In this document: piece by piece, positions 9,468 to 18,085 of the stretch | How the letters are laid out: each line of letters opens with the position of its first letter | Numbering within the stretch: the stretch's first letter is position 1 | From: Streptosporangiales bacterium | Lineage (GTDB): Bacteria; Actinomycetota; Actinomycetes; Streptosporangiales; Streptosporangiaceae | Reading direction: 5' to 3' | Assembly: GCA_009380095.1 (NCBI GenBank) | Contig: WHSL01000008.1 | Location: 1-57,039, forward strand | Length of the DNA stretch: 57,039 nucleotides | Translations under genes and position numbers: made by a program | Notes under the pieces: model-generated | Database searches by the model: none | Told to the model about the DNA's origin: nothing | Seen by the model: only the letters and a program-made list of their open reading frames with translations

Positions 9468-11786
9468 TCAGGCGCGGCGGCGGCGTCCTCGGGGGCGGCC
9501 GTGGCGGCGGCGTCGCGGGGGTTCGGGGCCGGGGTCCTCGGGTTCCGGTGGCGGAGGGTCGGGGGGTGGCGGGTCGCCGTCGTACAGGGTTGCGATCAAG
9601 GACCGTGGTACGAGGCCGCCGAGCAGGCCGAGCAGCAGATGGCCGAGCTGGCCGGGAGCGAGCAGCCCGAGTACGCCGAGGATCGCCGCCCATGGATCGT
9701 GCAGGAAACGTTCCGAGGTCGGCACGTCGTGGGGCGTGGCCCAGCCGGTGCAGAGCAGCAGTAGCACCGACACCGTGGCGGCGAGCACCACGTTCTGCCC
9801 CGTCGGGCTGAATCCCTGCAGCCACCGGCCGATGTCGTCGGCCAGCAGCGGCAGGTACGCCACCGGCCCGCCGGACGAATCGGACGCGGCCGGCCAGGAC
9901 GGCGCGGGCCAGGACGCCGCCGGCCCTGAGGGGCCGCGCCAGGCGAAGGCGGACGCCGCGGCCGCCAGGGGCACGAGGACGAGCGCGGCGGCGGCCCCCG
10001 GCAGCATCGTCGCCACCAGCCATTCGCGGGCGCGCCAGAGGTCGGCGCGGGGCGGGGCGTCGCGCCGGGGACGGCCACGCGCCCGGTACGCCCCCATCCC
10101 GATCTCCCTGCGTTCGCGGAGCAGACGCAGCGCCACGACCAGCGTGGCGGGCCCGCGCGCCGCCGCCACCAGCGCGACGACGACCTCGTGCGCCAGCTCC
10201 GCCAGGGTCAGCGCGAGCGAGGCGGGCAGACCGGCGCGTACTCGGGCGAGACGCTGGAATGTGGACGATATGTCCGAAGGGATCGCCGCCCGCCGCTGGA
10301 TGGCCCGCCCGCGCGCCCGCCGCGCCAGCCCGGCCCACGGCGAGCTGCCGGGCAGCGGCGGCACCACGTCGTCGACCGTACGGGCCAGGTGGTGGTCGAG
10401 CACGATCCCCGCCACCAGGAAGAGCAGGAGCAGCCAGGCCACGGACCGCCCGGCCCCGGTCGCGTCGTACACGGCCGCGGTGACCGGGGTGAGCCGCAGC
10501 CCGGACGCCGCGGCGTTCAGCGCGACGTGGTCGAGCGCGGCGAGGCCGAGTGCGAGCGGCGGCAGCAGCCAGAGCTTGTAGCCGAGCCGCCGCCGTCCCA
10601 CCACGGCGAGCCCGACCGCCCCGCCGACGAGCCCGGTCGTGATCGCGTGCCCGGCGAAGTACGTGCCGGCGAACGCGGTCGCCCCGGGCAGCGCCCAGGG
10701 CGCGTACGACGCCGCCGGCGGGAGCACCGCCCCGGTCACCGCGGCGGCCGCGCCCTCGGCGAGCTGGAACCCGGCCCCCGCGGCGACGCCGAGCAGCAGG
10801 TAGTCCACCGCCGCGAAGCGGGCGAACCGGCGCCGCGCGAACAGCCGGAACAGCAGCAGCGGCGCGAGCTTGCCCATCTCCTCTACGGGCACGCCGACGT
10901 ACACGGCGGTGAACCGGTCGGTGACCGGCAGGCCCAGGCCGCTGGCGAGCGCGACCTCGGCGAGCCCGATGGCGGGGGCGATCGCGGCGCCGAGGGCCAC
11001 CATCCGGAGCAGTACGGAGAACGCGACGGTACGGGACCGCGCCAGCGTCGCGGCCATCAGCACCAGCCAGGCCAGCCCGAGCAGTACCGGAGGCGCCGCG
11101 CCGAACCCGGGGGCGAGGAACAGCCCGGAGGCGATCAGGATGACCATCGCCCAGGTCGCGGCGGACCGCAGCACCCGCAGTACGGCGACGCCGCCGGGCG
11201 CCTGGTCGCGCAGCCGGGCGGCGGTGGCGACGAGCCGTTCCGCCGCGTCCGGCCGGGGCAGCCGGGGGGTGCGGGCGTGTCGCGCGCCGGGCTCCAGGCA
11301 GCCGTACCGGATGGCGGTCTGGATCAGTGAGGTGTCCTGCCGGTCCAGCGCGTGCTCGGCGAACGCCGCGCGGGCGCGCCCCACGTCCGGGCCGATGAGC
11401 GCGCGCAGGAACGGTACGGGCCCGGCCGCCACGGTCAGCTCGGACGCGGTGACCAGAACCGCGCCGGACAGGTCCTCCAGCGCGACGAGGAAGTCGGTGG
11501 GACGCTGCCCCCAGCCGCGGATCAGGTCCACCAGGTCCTCGGTGTCCGGCACCATCGCTACGACGGGGTCGTAGGCGTACTCGGCGCGCGTACGGGCCAC
11601 CAGGATCCGCTCGGCGCCCATCTCGCGGGCACCCTCGACGATCCCGTGCACCAGCGCCACGTCCCGCGCCGGCAGGTACGGGACGATCGTCTTCCCGCCC
11701 TCGGACAGCCAGCCCCGGTCGAACTCGGTCGCGTCCGCGCACAGTCGCAGCACGAGATCGCGGGTGAGCATCGCCTGCGGGTCCAT
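9468..11786 (-). CDS. PrsW-type intramembrane protease with extra N- and C-terminal domains
   Basis: 772 residues. The core (about 210-460) has many membrane segments and the PrsW/CAAX-protease motifs: EEMGK at 302-306, FQLAE at 340-344, and membrane His at about 380 and 420. In characterised PrsW, such residues cleave a membrane anti-sigma factor; whether this protein is active is inference. About 200 N-terminal residues form a soluble domain I do not recognise. The C-terminal 300 residues hold another basic soluble stretch, three or four membrane segments and a Pro- then Arg-rich tail. Ordinary PrsW proteins are 200-400 residues. The start is an ATG with GGGGAG about 4 bases upstream. Confidence 0.8.
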   Translation of the reverse strand: MDPQAMLTRDLVLRLCADATEFDRGWLSEGGKTIVPYLPARDVALVHGIVEGAREMGAERILVARTRAEYAYDPVVAMVPDTEDLVDLIRGWGQRPTDFLVALEDLSGAVLVTASELTVAAGPVPFLRALIGPDVGRARAAFAEHALDRQDTSLIQTAIRYGCLEPGARHARTPRLPRPDAAERLVATAARLRDQAPGGVAVLRVLRSAATWAMVILIASGLFLAPGFGAAPPVLLGLAWLVLMAATLARSRTVAFSVLLRMVALGAAIAPAIGLAEVALASGLGLPVTDRFTAVYVGVPVEEMGKLAPLLLFRLFARRRFARFAAVDYLLLGVAAGAGFQLAEGAAAAVTGAVLPPAASYAPWALPGATAFAGTYFAGHAITTGLVGGAVGLAVVGRRRLGYKLWLLPPLALGLAALDHVALNAAASGLRLTPVTAAVYDATGAGRSVAWLLLLFLVAGIVLDHHLARTVDDVVPPLPGSSPWAGLARRARGRAIQRRAAIPSDISSTFQRLARVRAGLPASLALTLAELAHEVVVALVAAARGPATLVVALRLLRERREIGMGAYRARGRPRRDAPPRADLWRAREWLVATMLPGAAAALVLVPLAAAASAFAWRGPSGPAASWPAPSWPAASDSSGGPVAYLPLLADDIGRWLQGFSPTGQNVVLAATVSVLLLLCTGWATPHDVPTSERFLHDPWAAILGVLGLLAPGQLGHLLLGLLGGLVPRSLIATLYDGDPPPPDPPPPEPEDPGPEPPRRRRHGRPRGRRRRA

Positions 11787-11803
11787 GGGCTCCCCGGGGG
11801 TCG

Positions 11804-11832
11804 GAGTCCATAAAGGATCTCTCTAGAGACTC
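11804..11832. promoter_or_regulatory. inverted repeat between the divergent PrsW-like gene and alr
   Basis: GAGTC at 11804-11808 and GACTC at 11828-11832 flank a perfect 10-base palindrome TCTCTAGAGA (11820-11829). This A+T-richer patch is in the 194-base divergent intergenic region, 18-46 bases before the PrsW-like ATG. It could be an operator or part of that gene's promoter. No family of regulator is suggested by the sequence. Confidence 0.3.
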
Positions 11833-11980
11833 CCACCGGAGAAACAGTTCCAATCCCCTCCAGCCGTCCGCTTCCGGGCAAGTCACCTTCGTCACTCCGG
11901 TAACGGGCCCGGCCGGGGCAGGCCCGGCTCCTGCCACGGGAGTGCCCGCACAACCTGTCGCGGCTGCCACACTTGGAGTC

Positions 11981-13117
11981 ATGGAGACTCTCGCGGAGGC
12001 ACGCGTCGACCTGGCCGCGGTGCGGGCCAACGTCGCCACGCTCGGCGAGCACGCCCCCGGCGCGCAGGTGCTGGCGGCGGTCAAGGCCGACGGCTACGGG
12101 CACGGCATGGTCCAGGTCGCCCGCGCGGCCCTGCAGGGCGGCGCGACCTGGCTCGGCTGTGCGTACGTGGAGGAGGCGCTGGCGCTCCGCGCGGCCGGCA
12201 TCGGGGCCCGGGTGCTCGCCTGGATCGTGCCGCCGGGCCAGCCGCTGACCGCCGCGCTCCGCGCGGGTGTGGACCTCGCCGTGGGCGCCCGCTGGCTGGT
12301 GGACGACATCGCCGCGGCGGCGCGGGAGGCCGGCCGCCCGGCCCGGGTGCACCTCAAGGCCGACACGGGCCTCAGCCGCGGCGGCGCGACCCCGGCGGAG
12401 TGGGCCCCGCTGGTGGACGCGGCGCTGGCCGCGCAGGCCGAGGGCTTGATCGACGTGGTCGGCGTGATGTCCCACCTGGCCAGGGCGGACGAGCCCGGCG
12501 ACCCTTCCATCGCCGCGCAGATCGGGCACTTCCGCGACGCGGTCGAGCTGGCCGAGAAGGCCGGCGTGCGGCCCGAGGTGCGCCACCTCTGCAACTCGGC
12601 CGGCACGCTGAGCCTCCCCGAGGCCCACTTCGACCTGGTCCGCCCCGGCATCTCGGTGTACGGGCTGTCCCCGTTCGCGCCGACCGAGCTGGCGCGGCCG
12701 GAGGCGTACGGGCTGCGCCCCGCCATGACGCTGAGCGCCCAGGTCGCGATGGTGAAACGGGTTCCGGAGGGTAGCGGGGTGTCCTATGGGCACCGCTACG
12801 TCACGGGCCGGGAGAGCACGCTCGCGCTCATCCCGGTGGGATACGGGGACGGCATCCCCCGTGCCGCCACCAACACCGCCGACGTGCTGCTGGCCGGCCG
12901 GCGCCGGCGCATCGCGGGCACGGTGTGCATGGACCAGTTCGTGCTCGACGTGGGCGACGACGACGTCCGCGCCGGAGACCGGGCCGTGCTGTTCGGCCCG
13001 GGTGACCACGGCGAACCCACCGCCCAGGACTGGGCGGCCGCGCTCGGCACGATCTCATGGGAGATCGTCACCCGGGTCGGCGCCCGCGTCCCCCGCGTCT
13101 ATGAGGGATCCGTTTGA
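11981..13117 (+). CDS. alr: alanine racemase
   Basis: 378 residues. This PLP enzyme makes D-alanine for peptidoglycan. The PLP lysine is in AVKADGYGHG near residue 34. The catalytic Tyr is in SGVSYGHRY near 265, and the C-terminal domain has GTVCMDQF. The ATG at 11981 is preferred over a GTG 39 bases upstream because it begins the conserved N-terminus, and a weak -10-like CACACT ends 7 bases before it. The stop overlaps the TTG start of the hydrolase gene. The order alr-hydrolase-tsaEB-rimI-tsaD is conserved in actinobacteria. Confidence 0.95.
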   Translation: METLAEARVDLAAVRANVATLGEHAPGAQVLAAVKADGYGHGMVQVARAALQGGATWLGCAYVEEALALRAAGIGARVLAWIVPPGQPLTAALRAGVDLAVGARWLVDDIAAAAREAGRPARVHLKADTGLSRGGATPAEWAPLVDAALAAQAEGLIDVVGVMSHLARADEPGDPSIAAQIGHFRDAVELAEKAGVRPEVRHLCNSAGTLSLPEAHFDLVRPGISVYGLSPFAPTELARPEAYGLRPAMTLSAQVAMVKRVPEGSGVSYGHRYVTGRESTLALIPVGYGDGIPRAATNTADVLLAGRRRRIAGTVCMDQFVLDVGDDDVRAGDRAVLFGPGDHGEPTAQDWAAALGTISWEIVTRVGARVPRVYEGSV

Positions 13118-14217
13118 AGCGCAAGGGCCTGATCGGTGCCGTGGCGGGGGTGGCCGCCGCGGGGGTGGCGGCGGCCGTGGCCGCTGAACGGTTCGCCGTG
13201 GGCCGCATCCGGCTCCGCCCTGACCCGGAGGCGGGGGAGCCGCTCGGCGCGCTGCGCGGCTCACCGCGGAGCGTCACCGCGCCCGACGGCACGGAGCTGT
13301 ACGTCGAGGTGGACGAGCCGGAGACCGCGCCTGCGGCGGGCGAGCCCACCGTCGTCTTCTGCCATGGGTACGCGCTGAACCTCGACTCCTGGCACTACCA
13401 GCGGCGGGCGCTGCGCGAGCAGGGGCTGCGGCTCGTCTTCTGGGACCAGCGCGACCACGGCAGATCGGGCCGCACCGAGGACGACACGGTCGACATCGAC
13501 CGGCTCGGCGCCGACCTCGTCACCGTGCTGGACGCCGTGGTGCCCAAGGGGCCGGTGGTGCTCGTCGGGCACTCCATGGGCGGCATGACGGTGATGGCGC
13601 TGGCTGCGGCGCGGCCGGACCTCTTCGCGGGCCGCGGACCGTCCGCGCCGCGCGTCGTCGCGGTGGCGCTGGTCGGCACGTCCAGCGGGCGGCTCGACGA
13701 GGTGCGGCTGGGCCTGCCGATGGTGGTGGGGAAGGTCTTCCAGTCCACGGCCGGGCCGGTGCTGCGCGCGCTGGGCCGTACGCCCGGGCTCGTGGAGCGC
13801 GGCCGTAGTGCCGGGGGTGACCTCGCCTTCCTGCTCACGCGGCGGTTCGGGTTCGGCGATCCGTCGGTCAGCCCGACCGTCGTCGACTTCCTCGAGCAGA
13901 TGATCAGATCCACCCCGATCGAGACCATCGCGCGGTTCTGGCCCGCGCTGATGGCGCACGACAAGCTCGAGGTGCTGGAGCAGCGTCTCAGCGCCGTGCC
14001 CACGGTGATCATCTGTGGCGAGCGGGATCTGATCACGCCGATCGAGCACAGCGAGGCGATGTCCGCGGCGCTGCCCGGAGCGGAGTTCGTCAGAGTGTCC
14101 GACGCGGGCCATATCGTGTTGATGGAACGGCCGGACTTGGTGAACGAGGCGCTCGTCCGGCTGATCGACTCCGCGCGGAGGCCGAGTCGGCGGTTCCGGC
14201 TCTGGCGCTCCGCGTGA
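13114..14217 (+). CDS. alpha/beta hydrolase with N-terminal membrane segment
   Basis: 367 residues. A hydrophobic Ala/Val-rich helix at about 5-25 is a signal anchor. The alpha/beta hydrolase domain follows, with an oxyanion motif CHGYALN near 90, the nucleophile elbow GHSMGG near 152, an acid in GERDLITP near 308 and a catalytic His in DAGHIVLMERP near 332. The substrate is unknown. The start is TTG, chosen because TTGA overlaps the alr stop and no better start lies downstream before the anchor. Orthologues occupy this position in many actinomycetes. Confidence 0.85.
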   Translation: MKRKGLIGAVAGVAAAGVAAAVAAERFAVGRIRLRPDPEAGEPLGALRGSPRSVTAPDGTELYVEVDEPETAPAAGEPTVVFCHGYALNLDSWHYQRRALREQGLRLVFWDQRDHGRSGRTEDDTVDIDRLGADLVTVLDAVVPKGPVVLVGHSMGGMTVMALAAARPDLFAGRGPSAPRVVAVALVGTSSGRLDEVRLGLPMVVGKVFQSTAGPVLRALGRTPGLVERGRSAGGDLAFLLTRRFGFGDPSVSPTVVDFLEQMIRSTPIETIARFWPALMAHDKLEVLEQRLSAVPTVIICGERDLITPIEHSEAMSAALPGAEFVRVSDAGHIVLMERPDLVNEALVRLIDSARRPSRRFRLWRSA

Positions 14218-14248
14218 GCCCTGAGGTGGCGATGAGGGGAAGCGAGAC

Positions 14249-14884
14249 GTGACGACGCTCGGTGAGGCGTGGGAGGACCTGTCCCGGTCGGTCCGCGCCT
14301 GCACGACCTGCCCGGAGCTGGCGGAGGCGCGCACGCAGGTGGTGGCCGGCGTGCGGCCCGCCGGCTTCGAGCTGCGGGCCGCGCGGGTCCTCCTGGTCGG
14401 GGAGGCGCCGGGCGCGCAGGAGGACGCCGAGGGGGTGCCGTTCGTGGGGCGGGCGGGGCAACTGCTCGACCGGCTGCTGGGTGAGGCGGGGCTGCCGCGC
14501 GAGTCGGTGGCCGTGGCCAACGTGCTGAAGTGCCGGCCGCCGGGGAACCGCAAGCCGACCCGCACCGAGGTGCGGAACTGCGCGTCCTGGCTGACCCGGC
14601 AGATCGAGCTGATCGACCCGCAGGTGATCATGGCGCTCGGCGGCACCGCGGCCGAGTGGTTCCTCGGGCCGAGTGTGAAGATCGGCCGGGCCCGCGAGGA
14701 GACGCACGCGTACGAGGGGCGCACGCTGCTGATCAGCTACCACCCCTCCGCGGCCATCCGATTCGGCCCGAGCGGCGCGCCACGCGCCGCCCTGGAGGCG
14801 GACCTGCGCCGGCTCGCCGCGCTCGTGATGGAGCCCACGCCGGGCACCTCCGAGCTGCCCGACCACGCGGGGGAGCGGGCATGA
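14249..14884 (+). CDS. uracil-DNA glycosylase, family 4-like
   Basis: 211 residues. It likely removes uracil from DNA. The catalytic motif GEAPGAQEDAEG is near residue 51 and the second motif YHPSA is near 169, as in [4Fe-4S] family 4 enzymes. Four cysteines are placed for the cluster: two in CTTC near 18-21, one in LKCRPP near 94 and one in RNCASW near 110. The KRRRIH insert of UdgX is absent. A GAGGGGAAG ribosome site lies upstream of the GTG. Its stop overlaps the tsaE start, so a repair gene is inserted into the t6A operon. Confidence 0.85.
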   Translation: MTTLGEAWEDLSRSVRACTTCPELAEARTQVVAGVRPAGFELRAARVLLVGEAPGAQEDAEGVPFVGRAGQLLDRLLGEAGLPRESVAVANVLKCRPPGNRKPTRTEVRNCASWLTRQIELIDPQVIMALGGTAAEWFLGPSVKIGRAREETHAYEGRTLLISYHPSAAIRFGPSGAPRAALEADLRRLAALVMEPTPGTSELPDHAGERA

Positions 14885-15399
14885 CCAGTCAGGATCTGAC
14901 CGGGGAGGCCGAGGCCGTGCGGGAGGCGGGCGGCCTCGATCTGAGCGGTTCCGTGCCGTTGCGGGTGCCGACCGGGGCCGACATGCACGCGCTCGGCGTA
15001 CGGCTGGCCCGGCTGCTGCGGGCCGGTGACCTGGTGCTGCTCACCGGGCCGCTGGGTGCGGGCAAGACGACGCTCACCCAAGGGCTCGGCGAAGGGCTCG
15101 GGGTCCGCGGGCCGATCACCTCCCCGACCTTCGTGATCGCCCGGGTGCACCCGTCGACCGTGGGCGGGCCGGACCTTGTGCACGTCGACGCGTACCGGCT
15201 CGGCGACACGCTCGAGGTCGACGACCTCGACCTGGACGCGGCGATCGAGGAGTCCGTGACCGTCGTCGAGTGGGGCGTGGGGCTCGCCGAGGGCCTGGCC
15301 GACGACCGCCTGGAGGTCCGCATCGACCGCGCCCCCGACGACCTCCGCACCGTCACCCTCACCGCCACCGGCCCCCGCTGGACTCAGCACACGCACTGA
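14881..15399 (+). CDS. tsaE: tRNA threonylcarbamoyladenosine biosynthesis ATPase TsaE
   Basis: 172 residues. It is the ATPase that supports TsaB-TsaD in making t6A37 on ANN-decoding tRNAs. Walker A GPLGAGKTTLTQ is near residue 57, SPTFVI (switch) near 80, HVDAYRL near 100, and VVEWG near 130. The ATG overlaps the stop of the glycosylase gene (ATGA). An N-terminal extension of about 30 residues precedes the conserved core. The reading frame is also open further upstream, but that stretch overlaps the glycosylase and is its shadow. Confidence 0.93.
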   Translation: MTSQDLTGEAEAVREAGGLDLSGSVPLRVPTGADMHALGVRLARLLRAGDLVLLTGPLGAGKTTLTQGLGEGLGVRGPITSPTFVIARVHPSTVGGPDLVHVDAYRLGDTLEVDDLDLDAAIEESVTVVEWGVGLAEGLADDRLEVRIDRAPDDLRTVTLTATGPRWTQHTH

Positions 15400-15563
15400 C
15401 CCGCGCGCCCGGGACAGGTCTCGCGCCCACCGGCCTCGCTGAGCCCCGACGATCGCTGCCTCGCGGCGCCGGGGCGGTCCTCGCAGGGCTTCCCCGAATC
15501 CCTGATCCGTGGGGCCCGGGGGCATGTCTCGGCGGAGTGGGCGTGGCGGGTCGTGGGGCTGGC

Positions 15564-15569
15564 TAGGCT
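15564..15569 (+). promoter_or_regulatory. -10 element of tsaB
   Basis: TAGGCT ends 8 bases before the GTG at 15578. If used, it gives a leaderless mRNA and rules out the in-frame ATG at 15572, which would lie between the -10 and the start point. Confidence 0.45.
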
Positions 15570-15577
15570 TGATGGTC

Positions 15578-16240
15578 GTGTTGCTGCTGGCCTTCGATAC
15601 CGCCACCCCCGCCGTGACCGTCGCCCTGCACGACGGCGACTCCGTCGTGGCCGAGGCGTCCACGGTGGACGCCCGCCGCCACGGCGAGCTGCTGGTCCCG
15701 GGCATCCATGACGTGCTCGGCCGCGCCGGCGCGCGCCCGGCCGACCTCACCGGCATCGCCGTCGGCGTCGGACCGGGGCCGTACACGGGGCTGCGCGTCG
15801 GCCTGGCCACCGCGCAGGCGCTCGGCGGCACGCTCGGCATCCCGGCGTACGGCCTGTTCACGCTGGACGCCGTGGCCTGCGACGCGGACCTCCCCGGCCC
15901 CTTCCTCGCCGCCACCGACGCGCGCCGCAAGGAGGTGTTCTGGGCGCGGTACGACACCCCGCTGGCCCGGAGCACCGACGTCGCGGTGAACCTGCCGGCC
16001 GACGTACCCGCCGGTGACCTGCCGGTGGCCGGCCCGGGCGCGCTGATGTACGCGGACGTTTTCGGCGACGTGCACGGACCGGCGCACCCGTCCGCCGCCG
16101 CGCTGGCCCGGCTCGCCGTGCGCCGGCTCGCCGAGGGCGGGGAGCTGCTCCCGCCCCACCCCGTCTACCTGCGCCGTCCGGACGCGCGGGTGCCCGGGAA
16201 GCCGAAGAAGGTCCGTACCGCCAGGATGAGCGACACATGA
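15578..16240 (+). CDS. tsaB: tRNA threonylcarbamoyladenosine biosynthesis protein TsaB
   Basis: 220 residues. It is the inactive ASKHA-fold partner that dimerises with TsaD in t6A synthesis. The N-terminus LLLAFDTATP and the VGVGPGPYTGLRVG motif near residue 64 are diagnostic. The GTG at 15578 is chosen because it fits the conserved start and the -10 element; ATG 15572 would add two residues. About 180 bases separate it from tsaE, so it has its own promoter. Its stop overlaps the rimI start by four bases. Confidence 0.92.
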   Translation: MLLLAFDTATPAVTVALHDGDSVVAEASTVDARRHGELLVPGIHDVLGRAGARPADLTGIAVGVGPGPYTGLRVGLATAQALGGTLGIPAYGLFTLDAVACDADLPGPFLAATDARRKEVFWARYDTPLARSTDVAVNLPADVPAGDLPVAGPGALMYADVFGDVHGPAHPSAAALARLAVRRLAEGGELLPPHPVYLRRPDARVPGKPKKVRTARMSDT

Positions 16241-16779
16241 CCGCCCGCCTGCGCGCGATGACGTACGCCGACCTGCCCGAGGTGATGACCATCGAGCGGC
16301 GGTTGTTCCCGGAGGACGCCTGGTCGGAGCGGATGTTCCGGCAGGAGCTCGGCGCCCCCGGGCGGTACTACCTGGTGGTGGAGTCCGACGGCCGGGTCGT
16401 CGGCTATGCGGGGCTGATGGCGGCCGGCGACCAGAGCGACGTGCAGACGATCGCGGTGCTGCCTGAGGAGCAGGGCAAGGGGTACGGCCGGTCGCTGCTC
16501 GAGGAGCTGCTGGCCGAGGCCTTGCGGCGCGGGGCGTACGAGACGTTCCTGGAGGTACGGGCCGACAACCCGCGCGCCCAGGAGCTGTACCGGCGGCGCG
16601 GCTTCGTGCGGGTCGGCGTCCGCCCCGGCTACTACAACGGACACGACGCCCTGGTCATGGCCTACAACGCCCGCAACCACCCCACCACCGCCCCCGACGC
16701 GGAGGCCCAGGGTGCGGGGCCGCGCGGCGCGGAGGCCCGGGGTGACAGCGATGAGGGGGGAGACGGACGTGGCCGATGA
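16237..16779 (+). CDS. rimI: ribosomal protein bS18 N-alanine acetyltransferase
   Basis: 180 residues. GNAT acetyltransferase with the acetyl-CoA loop [12 protein letters not shown] near residue 75 and [14 protein letters not shown] near 108. In the family it acetylates the N-terminal Ala of ribosomal protein S18, and other substrates have been reported. About 30 C-terminal residues are an Ala/Gly/Asp-rich extension beyond the GNAT fold. The last bases overlap the tsaD start. The tsaB-rimI-tsaD order is conserved in actinobacteria. Confidence 0.9.
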   Translation: MTARLRAMTYADLPEVMTIERRLFPEDAWSERMFRQELGAPGRYYLVVESDGRVVGYAGLMAAGDQSDVQTIAVLPEEQGKGYGRSLLEELLAEALRRGAYETFLEVRADNPRAQELYRRRGFVRVGVRPGYYNGHDALVMAYNARNHPTTAPDAEAQGAGPRGAEARGDSDEGGDGRGR

Positions 16780-17803
16780 ACCGCTGGTGCTCGGCATCGA
16801 GACCTCGTGCGACGAGACGGGCGTGGGGATCGTACGCGGCACGACGCTGCTCGCCGACGCGATCGCGTCCAGCGTCGAGGAACACGCCCGCTTCGGCGGC
16901 GTGGTCCCCGAGGTCGCCAGCCGGGCGCACCTGGAGGCGATGACCCCGACCATCGAGCGCGCGCTGTCGACGGCCGGCGTCAAGCTCCCGGACGTCGACG
17001 CTATCGCGGTCACGGCCGGCCCCGGCCTCGCGGGGGCGCTGCTCGTCGGCGTGGCGAGTGCGAAGGCGTACGCGCTGGCCCTGGACAAGCCGCTCTACGG
17101 GGTCAACCACCTCGCCGCACACGTGGCGGTCGACCAGCTCGAACACGGCCCCCTGCCGAAGCCCTGCGTGGCGCTGCTCGTCTCCGGCGGGCACTCCTCG
17201 CTGCTGCTGGTACCGGACGTCGCCGCGGAGGTACGGCCGCTCGGCGCGACCGTCGACGACGCGGCCGGCGAGGCGTACGACAAGGTGGCGCGGCTGCTCG
17301 GGCTCCCGTTCCCGGGCGGGCCGCCGATCGACCGGGCGGCGCGCGAGGGCGACCCGGGGTACGTGCGCTTCCCGCGCGGGAAGTACGACGACGGGACGCT
17401 CGACTTCTCCTTCGCCGGTCTGAAGACGGCGGTGGCGCGCTGGATCGAGGACCGGGAGCGGGCCGGGGAGCCCGTTCCGGTCCCGGACGTGGCGGCCGCG
17501 TTCCAGGAGGCCGTGGCCGACGTGCTGGTGCACAAGGCGGTGCGGGCCTGCCTCGACAACGGGGTCGATCACCTGCTGATCGGCGGTGGCGTGGCGGCGA
17601 ACTCGCGCCTCCGCGCGCTCGCCAAGGAGGGGAGCGTGCGCCACGGGATCCGGGTCCGGGTGCCCAGGCCGGGGCTGTGCACGGACAACGGCGCGATGGT
17701 GGCGGCACTCGGCTCGGAGCTCGTCGCCTCCGGCGCGACCCCCTCCAAGCTCGACCTCCCCGCCGACTCCTCCCTCCCCATCACCGAAATCCTCCTCCCC
17801 TGA
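16769..17803 (+). CDS. tsaD: tRNA N6-adenosine threonylcarbamoyltransferase TsaD
   Basis: 344 residues. It is the catalytic subunit that transfers threonylcarbamoyl to A37 of tRNA. ASKHA-fold motifs are [10 protein letters not shown] near residue 8, the metal-binding NHLAAHV near 110, SGGHSSLLL near 140, [10 protein letters not shown] near 165, and [11 protein letters not shown] near 270. The GTG at 16769 follows a strong GGGGGGAG ribosome site, so it is preferred to the ATG at 16751, which would add six residues. It overlaps rimI by 11 bases. A perfect palindrome just after the stop may end transcription. Confidence 0.95.
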   Translation: MADEPLVLGIETSCDETGVGIVRGTTLLADAIASSVEEHARFGGVVPEVASRAHLEAMTPTIERALSTAGVKLPDVDAIAVTAGPGLAGALLVGVASAKAYALALDKPLYGVNHLAAHVAVDQLEHGPLPKPCVALLVSGGHSSLLLVPDVAAEVRPLGATVDDAAGEAYDKVARLLGLPFPGGPPIDRAAREGDPGYVRFPRGKYDDGTLDFSFAGLKTAVARWIEDRERAGEPVPVPDVAAAFQEAVADVLVHKAVRACLDNGVDHLLIGGGVAANSRLRALAKEGSVRHGIRVRVPRPGLCTDNGAMVAALGSELVASGATPSKLDLPADSSLPITEILLP

Positions 17804-17815
17804 CCCACCCCGGGC

Positions 17816-17831
17816 CGCTCAGCGCTGAGCG
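17816..17831 (+). terminator. palindrome after tsaD
   Basis: CGCTCAGCGCTGAGCG is a perfect 16-base palindrome 12 bases after the tsaD stop. It could form a stem with a tight loop and end the operon. There is no T-run, which is common in high-GC actinobacteria. Confidence 0.35.
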
Positions 17832-17848
17832 ACCGGCGACGCCGCCGG

Positions 17849-17911
17849 GCGTAGCTCGCCGAGCACGGCAGCGGCGCCGGGTCGCGTAGCTCGCCGAGCA
17901 CGGCGGCGGCG
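17849..17911. repeat. tandem 28-base direct repeat, 35-base period
   Basis: Copies at 17849-17876 and 17884-17911 differ at one base, with 7 bases between them. On the minus strand each encodes AVLGELR, after a coding-like EAALDDFAA stretch. Because 35 is not a multiple of three, the duplication shifts the frame. This may be the tail of a lost gene. The rest of the 282-base gap between tsaD and the coiled-coil gene holds nothing I recognise. Confidence 0.5.
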
Positions 17912-18085
17912 AAGTCGTCCAGCGCCGCCTCGCGCGGTGCTCATGGGCCCGCGCCCGTTCCCGACCGGAACGGCGGGCTCACCCGCGCCCTCGGCGTGTG
18001 GGCGGGGAGAGTCACCGGACCGGCACCGGCCGGGGGGTTACTGACCGGCTGGGAACGGGCGCGGGTGCTGTGGGGTGACGGCGGG

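Noticed and set aside
7885-12084. A 1,399-codon open frame on the minus strand
   Set aside because: It is a shadow of the bifunctional nnr gene, the PrsW-like gene and alr in other frames. Its Arg/Pro/His-rich composition is typical of antisense frames in high-GC DNA.
16751-16768. Upstream ATG start for tsaD
   Set aside because: The GTG at 16769 has a strong purine-rich ribosome site at good spacing and gives the usual N-terminus.
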